Of a DNA stretch of 26,677 nucleotides, positions 9,401-15,945 are shown piece after piece (the stretch's first letter is position 1; each line of letters starts with the position of its first letter). A program made the translations under genes and the position numbers. The notes under the pieces were generated by a model that worked only from the letters and a program-made list of their open reading frames with translations, was not told where the DNA came from and did no database searches. The DNA comes from Jimgerdemannia flammicorona (taxonomy: Eukaryota > Mucoromycota > Endogonomycetes > Endogonales > Endogonaceae): positions 1-26,677 of the forward strand of contig RBNI01000826.1 of NCBI GenBank assembly GCA_003990745.1, in the 5' to 3' direction.

Positions 9401-10985
9401 CTCAAAGGTATGTTAGAATTGTGTGCAGCTGCGTGATAAAATAAAGTTTACGATCTGTGTTCCTTCATTTTAAAGGGAATATCATTGGCCATGAAGGGGC
9501 ACGTGCCCTAAGCCGGTCCCTGAAGCAGAACCCGACCTTGACCGAGTTAAATCTCGAAAGTATGTTGAAACTGTGACAAGAATTTTGGGCAGCTGTGTGT
9601 GATATAAGTCAAGGCTGTTTTCCCTCATTCCTTGTTGATTTTTAAGGTAACAACATCAGCACCGAAGGGACATGCGCTCTGGCCGAATCTCTGAAGTACA
9701 CGACCTTGACCAAGTTGAATCTCAAAGGTATGTAGAACGTTGTGAATCGTTGTGCAGCTGCATGATGGAATCAGATTTGATCTGTATATGTGTTTCTTCA
9801 TTCCCTGTTCATTTTAAAGGTAACAACGTTGGCGACGAAGGGGCACTCGCCCTGGCCAAATCTCTGAAGAACACAACCTTGATCGATCTGAATCTCAAAG
9901 GTAAGTTATAATCATGTGAAGCATCGTGTCCAGCTGCATGCTGGAATCAAGTTAATAATCTGTGTGTTCGTTCCTTCCAATTCATTTTAAAGGAAATATC
10001 ATTGGCGACAAGGGGGCACGCGCCCTAGGCGAGAGCCTGAAGCGGAACTCAACTTTGATTACGTTGAATCTCGAATGTATGTCCGAACTGTGAGAAGCAT
10101 CGTGTGCAGCTGTGCGATGAAATCAAGACCATAATCAATGTGTGTTCCCTCATGCCTGGTTCGTTTTAAAGGTAACAGATTCAGTGACGAAGGGGTATGC
10201 GGCTTGGCCGAATTTTTGGAGAACCCAAATTTGATCATCAAAGGTATATCAGAACTGTTTGAAGCATTATGTGCCTACCCCTCTCATTCCGGGTGCCTGC
10301 TGACATGTTTCAATGTAGTTTCGGTTAATCAACCTCTGATTTCCATGCAGCACCGGAATTTGTTAAACGACCAGGTAACGGCTAATCCACAAGAGCAAAC
10401 GTATCACTTAGCGTCCGCTTGCTGACCTCTATCCTCCCCGACTTCACATAGACCGACGCCGAATCGTCCGGATTCTTCAATATCCGCAACATATTTTCTC
10501 GTCGGCGTGCCTTAGGACTTTGGTCCGGAACACCTCCTGAGCATGATATATCCCACATTAGCGTTATGACGAAGGCGTACGGTGTGCATATAGTGCGCTT
10601 CATCCAGATTTTTCATGACCTCGTCCTGGTGAAGTCCCGAAATAGGGGCAGCCTCTTTTTGCTTGACTTGAGGTGCTCGAGCTCAAACCAGGAGGGGCTG
10701 GTGGCCGTCACGGCAAAGTTCCCTGATGATAGCATGGAAAGAATGGATATATTGAAAAAACTCAACGACGCAGAGCTCCGAGCCTGTAGGAGACTTGACT
10801 GGCAAATCTTTTGGGATTTCCTCGAAGAGCGCTTTTCCCAGCTCCGCGAAGAGTTCGAAAGGGTCAACTTGGAGATTGCGTCAATGGTGAACAGGGGCCG
10901 AATCTCTATGGACATCACCAGGAATGCGCCGAACCCCGAAATGCGTTCGATTCGCTATATGCTTAGATTTTATGACCTTGAATAG
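2175..10985 (+). CDS. Kinase-LRR gene with 38 phase-1 mini-exons, one leucine-rich repeat each (44-exon model)
   Basis: Model: 2175-2492, 2582-3479, 3576-3599, 3720-3782, then 38 LRR cassettes from 3878-3961 to 10172-10243, then 10319-10374 and 10452-10985. The total is 5046 nt, 1681 codons plus TAG. Order of parts: short N-terminal helix-rich region, TKL-like kinase, linker, about 1050 residues of RI-type LRRs (consensus about NNIGDEGARALAESLKQN then TTLTKLNLSG), and a non-LRR tail. No signal peptide or membrane segment is evident, so it is probably cytosolic. Every intron from the kinase exon to the tail is phase 1, apart from the last, which is phase 0. No cassette contains an in-frame stop. 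The role is inferred: LRR arrays usually bind proteins or ligands, and the kinase would relay the signal, so non-self or stress sensing is a reasonable guess. The stop directly abuts a possible LTR, so the native C-terminus could be truncated. Confidence 0.82.
3576..3782 (+). CDS. Linker micro-exon (3576-3599) and degenerate cassette L0 (3720-3782) of the kinase-LRR gene
   Basis: A 24-nt micro-exon lies between CTCAG and donor GTAAGA (about DHGSIKGN), followed by a 63-nt exon between ACTAG and donor GTACGT. Both are phase 1 at both ends. The 63-nt exon reads ECIETDETRALTEPRKEIVT, which aligns with the first two-thirds of the LRR consensus (I-DE-ARALAES-K), so it looks like a worn cassette. 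The sequence after it (3783-3877) also resembles the introns of the LRR array. GTAATG at 3594 would give an 18-nt micro-exon in the same phase, so the exact donor is unsure. Without RNA data these two exons are the weakest part of the model. Confidence 0.55.
3783..3877 (+). other. Intron before LRR cassette L1 with mutated 3' splice site (AA for AG)
   Basis: The segment resembles the other array introns (GTACGTCAG start, GATAGAATTGAGCTTAC, then a CATTCGTTTATCCC stretch). Its end is CATATTCAA before AC AAT GAC, where the equivalent end of the L3 intron (4191-4200) is CATATTCAG before AC AAT AAC. The base expected to be G at 3877 is A. The upstream TTGCAG at 3811-3816 would make a 34-bp intron in the wrong phase. 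Skipping L1 and joining 3782 to L2 keeps frame. Confidence 0.7.
3878..4956 (+). CDS. LRR cassettes L1-L7 of the kinase-LRR gene
   Basis: Seven 84-nt exons: L1 3878-3961, L2 4035-4118, L3 4201-4284, L4 4356-4439, L5 4533-4616, L6 4692-4775, L7 4873-4956. Each starts with the last two bases of a codon and ends with one base of the next (phase 1-1). They are separated by introns of 71-97 bp starting GTATG/GTATA and ending CAG, AAG or TAAAG. Each encodes one 28-residue RI-type repeat, for example NSIGDEGARAIAESLK in L6. L1 has AA where its acceptor AG should be (3876-3877). L7 is the left parent of the large duplication: its 3' end and following intron match those of L18. Confidence 0.82.
5042..6852 (+). 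CDS. LRR cassettes L8-L18 (first copy of the segmental duplication)
   Basis: Exons: L8 5042-5125, L9 5207-5290, L10 5376-5459, L11 5532-5615, L12 5710-5793, L13 5872-5955, L14 6047-6130, L15 6230-6310 (81 nt), L16 6406-6489, L17 6585-6671 (87 nt), L18 6769-6852. All are phase 1-1 and open. L12 is a divergent cassette whose first half (NSNDRKKDHALAKSL) departs from the NNIGDEG consensus. L15 lost one codon relative to its copy L28. The 72-bp intron after L10 (5460-5531) is a multiple of three without stops, so its retention would stay in frame. L18 is chimeric: its 5' part matches L31 and its 3' end matches L7. Confidence 0.82.
6947..9064 (+). CDS. LRR cassettes L19-L31 (second copy of the segmental duplication, two extra cassettes)
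   Basis: Exons: L19 6947-7030, L20 7113-7196, L21 7282-7365, L22 7448-7531, L23 7617-7700, L24 7773-7856, L25 7941-8003 (63 nt), L26 8081-8164, L27 8256-8339, L28 8439-8522, L29 8618-8701, L30 8797-8883 (87 nt), L31 8981-9064. They match L8-L18 in order, introns included, with L21-L22 added by a nested duplication. L25 lacks 21 nt present in L12 but keeps frame. The donor after L23 is AT instead of GT (7701-7702). L21 is chimeric between an L10-type 5' part and an L8/L19-type 3' end. Confidence 0.82.
7113..7700 (+). repeat. Nested two-cassette duplication (L20-L21 and L22-L23)
   Basis: L20 (7113-7196) and L22 (7448-7531) encode the same sequence, and the flanking introns are near-identical, with a period of 335 bp. 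L21 and L23 share their 5' parts but end differently: L21 ends AATATCTCTG and is followed by the AGAACCATACAAAG intron typical of L8/L19. This unit is absent from the first copy, so it arose after the large duplication or was lost from the first copy. Confidence 0.8.
7701..7772 (+). other. Intron after LRR cassette L23 with mutated donor (AT for GT), stopless and 72 bp
   Basis: The paralogous intron after L10 starts GTATGTCAG; here the sequence is ATATGTCTG directly after the conserved CTCTCTG. The segment is 24 codons long with no stop in the exon frame. If not removed it adds 24 residues (starting DMSELHETLRGG) between two LRRs without breaking the protein. Confidence 0.75.
9149..10243 (+). 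CDS. LRR cassettes L32-L38, outside the duplicated block
   Basis: Exons: L32 9149-9232, L33 9327-9407 (81), L34 9476-9559, L35 9647-9727 (81), L36 9820-9900 (81), L37 9993-10076, L38 10172-10243 (72). All are phase 1-1. L33, L35 and L36 share a one-codon shortening at the KQN position (SLKYTTL or SLKNTTL), so they form a subfamily, alternating with 84-nt L34. L38 lacks the LxxLNL segment near its end (ENPNLIIKG) and looks like a capping repeat. L36 has the strong donor GTAAGT. Introns are 68-95 bp and most end TTTTAAAG. Confidence 0.8.
10319..10985 (+). CDS. C-terminal exons of the kinase-LRR gene (10319-10374 and 10452-10985)
   Basis: After L38 a 75-bp intron (CTGAC branch site, acceptor GTAG at 10315-10318) leads into VSVNQPLISMQHRNLLNDQ. 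Donor GTAACG at 10375, branch GCTGAC and acceptor CATAG at 10447-10451 then join, in phase 0, an open stretch of 177 codons ending TAG at 10983-10985. The tail contains ILKKLNDAELRACRRLDWQ and a likely helix/coiled coil FLEERFSQLREEFERVNLEI. I do not recognise the domain. A 63-bp segment at about 10631-10693 (GTGAAG to AACCAG, containing CTTGAC) could be one more intron, in frame either way. The downstream piece might be a separate gene starting at ATG 10566, but the continuous frame favours one gene. Confidence 0.6.
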
Positions 10986-11346
10986 TGTGACACACCAAAA
11001 CGTACCACCCGAATTATACCTTAGCCAGATAACGTGAACAATTAGTAACTTAGCCAGATGATGTGAACATACAGCATAGTAACCAGGCACAGCAACCATT
11101 GTTGTGGAAAAGTGTATAAATAGCCAGACTACCAGACAAGGTATATTTGTGCAGGACCTGCACACCTGTGTTGGACCTGTACACTTGTGCTGGACCTGCA
11201 CAACTTGCTATAAGCAGCAAATCTATAGTTAGCCATATAGCAATCAGATAGCAACCAATCTGTATAAAAATACCCAGAGACAAGAGTGAATAAACCTCAG
11301 TCTGAAAGTCTGATACCATTTTGCTGTTAAATGTCAGAATGTTATC
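10986..11346 (+). mobile_element. Possible solo LTR-like element
   Basis: Starts TGTGACACACC immediately after the stop codon of the upstream gene. It contains a TATAAATAG-like box (about 11115), an AATAAA-like signal (about 11290) and ends near GTTATCA. It also holds two near-copies of TTAGCCAGAT-GTGAACA (about 11021-11070) and three copies of an 18-19 bp unit built on GGACCTGCACA (about 11149-11206). No coding region or primer-binding site was identified, and I could not find a target-site duplication. The call rests on composition and signal order only. Confidence 0.35.
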
Positions 11347-12300
11347 AAATTCTCCTCTCCTCTACCAAATACTCCTCTGCTGAATTGAATTTTCCTATGC
11401 AAAATTCTCCCCTACTGAATTCTCCTCTGCCACTGAATTCCCTTCTACCACCGAATTGCCAAATTCCTCTCTGCCGCTGAATTCCCTTCTACCTCCAAAT
11501 TGCCGAATTCCTCTGCCACCGAATTCGAATTGCCGAATTCCTCTACCATCGAATTCGAATTGCCGAATTCCTCTGCCACTGAATTTGAATTGCCGAATTC
11601 CCCTCTGCTGCCAAATTCCCTTATATGGCTGAATTGCCAAATTCCCCTCTGCCGCCAAATTCACTTCTACTGCAGAATTGCCAAATTTCCCTCTGGCACT
11701 GAATTCCCCTCTGGCACCGAATTCCCCTCTGCTCCTGAATTCCCCTCTGCCACTGAATTCCCCTTTGCCATCGAATTCCCCTCTGCCACCAAATTCTCCT
11801 CTGTCACTGAATTCCCCTCTGCCACCAAATTCCTCTCTGCCACCAAATTCCCCTCTGCCAAATTCCCTTCTACAGCTGAATTTCCAAATTCCCCTCTGCT
11901 GCCGAATTCTCTTCTATGGCTGAATTCCCTTCTATGGCTGAATTGCTGAATTCCCCTCTGCCACCGAATTCCCTTCTACTGCAGAATTGCCAAATTCCCT
12001 CTGCCCTTCTACTACCAAATTGCTCCTCTGTCACCAAATTCCCCTCTGCCACTGAATTCACCTCTGCTGCCAAATTCCCCTTTGCCGCTGAATTCTCCTT
12101 TGCCATCGAATTCTCCTCTGCCACCAAATTCCCCTCTGCTACCAAATTCCCCTCTGCCACTGAATTCCCCTCTGTCACCGAATTGTCAAATTCCCCTCTG
12201 CTGCTGATTTTCCCTCTGCTGCCGATTTCCCCTCTGCTGCCGAATTCCCTTTTGCCCTTTGCTTCCGAATTCTCCTCTGCCACTGAATTCACCTCTGCCA
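11347..12300. repeat. 18-bp minisatellite with GAATTC in most units
   Basis: About 950 bp of imperfect repeats of a unit close to GAATTCCCCTCTGCCACT. Occasional 9-bp half steps are present. The unit is 18 bp, so a translated frame repeats every six residues (SATEFP), and frames on both strands stay open for long stretches. The C/T-rich half is on the + strand. It sits between the LTR-like piece and the Harbinger transposase and may be a subterminal part of that element. Confidence 0.92.
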
Positions 12301-12310
12301 GAGCTGCTAC

Positions 12311-13580
12311 CTAAGACCCCACAACTATCGATCTCAAAATGTCACGTTTTTTCTCTCCCTTATTATCCTTTTCTCTTTCTTCTATCTCTTCACCTTTTTC
12401 ATCATTATCATCATTGTTCTCCATCTCTTCAAACCATGTATTCTCTACCTCTTCTGGTATAATATTTTCATGAGCTTGAATAAAGTTATGAAGAATAAAT
12501 GCAGCTTGAATAATGTCTACAGCTTTGCTAACATTCTTATTTCTAAGAAAGACATGTCAGTAATGGAAATCTTCTCTTCAAATGACCAAAAGCATGTTCA
12601 ATAACAACTCGGGTTCTTGATAGTTGAATATTGAATTCATTTCTTGAATCTCCAGAAGGTGTTTTAGAATATGGACAGATCATATAATTGGTGCAAGGTT
12701 TGTAACCATCATCAGCAAGAAGATAATCATCATTGATGAAAAGCTCCTCAGGATGCTGAGAAATGAAAGACTCATTAAATATCTTTCTATCATAACATGA
12801 TCCTGGCCATCCAATATAGAAACTTGTAAAGTTGCAAAGATGATCAGTAGTTGCTTGAATGTTCAGTGAGTATCTCATTTTTCTTGACCAGTATGCTGCT
12901 TTATGATAAAGAGGAGCACTGTAAAAAGGGATATAAGTAGCATCAATTGCACCAATTACTTTAGGAAATTCAGCAAGCTTTTCAAATCCAGCTTGAACTT
13001 CAAGATGCCATTTATCTTGAGGCCACTGTATATATTTTTTCCCAAGAATATTAATTATAACTCTAATTGATCGAGTAGAATAATATTCAACTGAGCCTTC
13101 TGAAATTTCAAATAGCATTCCCAGTTCAACATGTGTCATCAGTCCACCAAGGTACTTAAGAAGTACTACAACTTGAATGTCAACAAGAACTTGTATGTTG
13201 GCTGAGCTATTCTGAAATACAGAGTGATTTCTTACTTCGAAAATTAACTTATTGAAAGTTGCTTTTGACATGCATAAGACCTCCTGAATTTTTCTGTCAT
13301 CATATTTAGGAAGGATATTGTAAAGCCAGTCAGAAGATGTTGGTGTTGCTGGTAATCCTCAAGGAATAGAATATCAAGAATTGATTGTTGTCAATGATGT
13401 CAGCTCAGTAATAAAGGTAAAGATTACAATAATGTTATCAGTATTCTCCATACTATAATCAATTTCTTCTCCAGAAATTATATAGTTCTCCTCATCGTTA
13501 ATTTCATCAATTATAGTCTGTGTGACCAAAAGCATTGTTGCTTCAATGAGCGCAAGATTGGCAACAGAAATATGAGACAT
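12311..13580 (-). pseudogene. PIF/Harbinger-type DDE transposase (HARBI1-like), decayed
   Basis: The main open part is 13271-12543. It reads MSKATFNKL, then GAIDATYIPF (first Asp), GWPGSCYDRKIF, LLADDGY (second Asp) and RVVIEHAFGHLKRRFP (Glu), which together make the DDE nuclease core. Upstream in the same frame, SDWLYNILPKYDDRKIQEVLC is the usual N-terminal lead-in. It is cut by two TGA codons (about 13373 and 13358) and preceded by an acidic stretch from ATG 13580. Downstream, after a frameshift near 12553, another frame continues FLRNKNVSKAVDIIQAAFIL then HNF and an E/K-rich tail to a stop at 12311-12313. The nuclease core is intact but the gene is not. Confidence 0.88.
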
Positions 13581-13604
13581 TGTAGTTATTGGCTGATGGT
13601 CCAA

Positions 13605-13735
13605 GTAAGCAGGTGAGTAGGAGTAGGTGAGTAGGTGAGCAGTATGAGCAGGTGAGCACAAGCAGTAGGTGAGCATGAGCAGCAGATGAGTACAAGCAGC
13701 AGGTGAGCGCAAGCAGCAGGTAAGCAGATATAATG
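13605..13735. repeat. Minisatellite based on GCAGGTGAGTA/GCAAGCAGCAGGTGA
   Basis: About 130 bp of imperfect 10-15 bp units rich in AGCAGGTGAG, just upstream (in transposase orientation) of the Harbinger coding remnant. Confidence 0.7.
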
Positions 13736-13879
13736 AATGTGGATGTATATTTGAGAGACTAGGCAAGCAGAGAGTGGTAGAGGGCTGAGTGTGATGAGGA
13801 TACAAGGATGAGATATAGGTATAGATCTGAGTGAAGGTTGGATGTATAGCGAAAAAATAAAAATAGTATCAATTCGATT

Positions 13880-14160
13880 GTCTGATTGTACTGATTTTGT
13901 TATCCTGATTTGATTGGCTGGGTGATAATTTAATTTCAGTTTAAATAGTACTGATTTAATTGTCACTGTACCAATTTAATTCTCAGTTTAAATAGTGACA
14001 ATGTAATTGTCTTGGTTTAAATAGCACTGATATAATTGTCCACTTAATTGTCAGCTGGGTGCCAATTTAATTCTCAGTTTATATAGTGCTGATTTGATGA
14101 AATCAGTGCTCAGCTGACAATTAAGTGGACAATCAAATTGGTAGTAAACAATTAAATCAG
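13880..14160. repeat. AT-rich tandem repeats with a 20-bp perfect inverted repeat
   Basis: Repeated blocks of CAATTTAATTCTCAGTTTA and ATAGTGCTGATTTAATTGTC occur here. GTCCACTTAATTGTCAGCTG at about 14037-14056 is matched by its exact reverse complement at about 14112-14131, which gives a hairpin with a loop of about 55 bp. It could be a small MITE or the end of the neighbouring Harbinger element; no target duplication was identified. Confidence 0.7.
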
Positions 14161-14189
14161 CACAAATAAATAATGAAGTTGATGCTAAG

Positions 14190-14470
14190 AAGACAGTGGC
14201 ATCCATTCTGGGCCTTGGCATCTACCTTGAACTCACCCATGAGCAACCTTATGACCTCAATGTACCTATTCTATGCAGTTGTATGAAGCAGGGTCAATCC
14301 ATCATTGTCATGAGTCTTGACGTTACTCTGAACTTACCCATGAGTAACCTCATGTCCTCAATATGCCCATTCAGGGCAGAATTATGAAGCAGTATCCATC
14401 TGTTTTTGCTTGGGCATTGGAGTCTGCCCCAAACTCAGCTATGATAACCTCATGACATTGAGGATATATA
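14190..14470 (-). pseudogene. Decayed ankyrin-repeat coding remnant
   Basis: Read on the - strand in shifting frames, three ankyrin-like units appear. They are AEFGADSNAQAKTDGY; LHNSALNGHIEDMRLLMGKF; and DNDGLTLLHTTA, stop, NRYIEVIRLLMGEFKVDA then KAQNGCH. These match the ankyrin pattern DGxTxLHxAAxxGHxEVxRLLL--GAxxNAK. Frameshifts and in-frame stops show it is not functional. It may be a fragment of an ankyrin gene carried or broken by transposons. No promoter or start is visible. Confidence 0.7.
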
Positions 14471-15174
14471 TATGGTCCAGATAGAATGATACAGTTATTC
14501 AATTTGTGTGGTCATCCTTGTGAGGGAATTTCAAGACCAAGGTTGTAATGGCCTTGTTAGTAAATTCAGTAGGCTTGAGAGCAAATTTCAAGTCCACAAT
14601 TTCAGACTGCACTTACACAAGGCTGCACAAGCCATTGGACAGGGCTGTTATTACTGAAATTGCATATTTACATAAGGCCATTACTACTGAAATTGAGTAT
14701 TTACACAAGGCCATTAAAACTGAAATTGGGTATTTTACAAACAAAACCAGGTAAATTGAGTAACCGCTGACCCTGCAGCTTGTGCACCATCACTGCCAGA
14801 ACTATAGTTGAAAATTAAAACAAAAATCCAGTATATGTAGTGGTAGAAAAAAAGTATATACACTTTTGATTGTTTCTGTACTCAAATTTGATTATAAGGT
14901 TTATAGGGTGATTTATCATAGAAAACCATCTCTGAGGCTATTTTTCAGGCCTCCAATTTTTTTTTTTAGTGCGACTTCCCCATTCTTAATTTGAGACCTT
15001 TTTGGCCTTAAATTTAGTGGCCTGTGATTTAAGGCCAGCTGATTTGGGATATTAGGAATTGACCAAATATGGACAATGAATTTTGAAACTGAAAACGACA
15101 TCCTCAAAGTTTACACATTACATTTTGCGAAAATTTCAACTTTGAAGACTGCTTATATCTGAATATATTAGAGA
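14471..15174. repeat. Non-coding stretch with a 33-bp x3 tandem repeat
   Basis: Three 33-bp units (14643-14675, 14676-14708, 14709-14741) built on ACTGAAATT-G-TATTTACA-AAGGCCATTA; translated they would repeat every 11 residues. The rest of the stretch is AT-rich, with an oligo-T run at about 14958, and holds no supportable gene. Confidence 0.6.
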
Positions 15175-15209
15175 GCTTGATATAGTGCTCTGCAAACCCA
15201 ACCTGATTA

Positions 15210-15560
15210 ACCCAAAACCTGACCTGTAAAACAGCTAACCCAGAATTAGACATCACCCATCTTTAACCCAATCCAGAATTATATGTCACCCATCTTTAAT
15301 CTAATCTGGAATTATATGTCACCTGTCTTTAACCCAACTCAGAATTGTACATCACCTGTCTTTAACCCAACTCAGAAAGATACATTACCTATCTTTAACC
15401 TAACCCAGAATTAAACATAACCCATCTTTAACCTGATCTGGAAATATACATCACCTGACCCATTATTTACCCTTAACCCAAACCTAAACCTGACCTCTGA
15501 ACCTGACCCTAAACCCAACTCCTGAACTCAACCCTGAACCTGACCCTCTGAACTCTGCCC
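15210..15560 (+). repeat. Left subterminal repeat array of the hAT element
   Basis: Units of about 33 bp such as CACCCATCTTTAACCCAATC followed by CAGAATTATATGT. The final portion turns into short AACCTGACCC/AACCC steps. The same unit occurs reverse-complemented near the right end, so the arrays act as long imperfect terminal inverted repeats. The AACCC steps are not regular enough to be telomeric. Confidence 0.88.
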
Positions 15561-15945
15561 TGAAATAATGATTCAGATAATATTTGGATAATATTCAGAG
15601 CAATTAGAAGTGAAAAATATCTGAAGACCACTAAGAATCCAAATACATATATGTATAAATTATATTTATATATAAGCTGTTTTGACATTTAGTCACCAGC
15701 TCACTAGTAATAGAAAAAATACATTCAGATAGAACAGATGTCACCAAAATAGCAAGATAATTGCAAGCCATTTGTGAAAGATTAGGATATACTGACTGAT
15801 TTTGCCACCATCAATCCAGTATATCTATATGAGAATTAGCTGGATTCTCTGACAAATAACTGAAATAGAGAAATATGAGTAAAAATTAACCAAGCCAACC
15901 AAAAAATATAAAAACAACACCTACTATTCAAGCTCATCATCCACA

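Noticed and set aside
3878..10243. CRISPR-like regular array of repeats and spacers
   Set aside because: The repeats are protein-coding LRR exons of about 84 nt with splice signals, and the spacers are homologous introns; the rest of the window is clearly eukaryotic.
10341..10350. TTCCATGCAG as acceptor for the exon after L38
   Set aside because: It gives phase 1 at the next donor and leads to an early stop after the following intron, whereas GTAG at 10318 continues into the long open tail. It could still be an alternative isoform.
11500..12314. Repetitive proteins encoded in the GAATTC minisatellite (both strands)
   Set aside because: An 18-bp unit without stops keeps several frames open by chance; there is no codon bias, start context or splice structure in favour of any frame.
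15470..15560. Telomere-like AACCC/AACCTAA repeats
   Set aside because: The steps are irregular (AACCTGACCC, AACCCAACTC) and belong to the subterminal array of the hAT element, matched in inverted form at 20490-20785.
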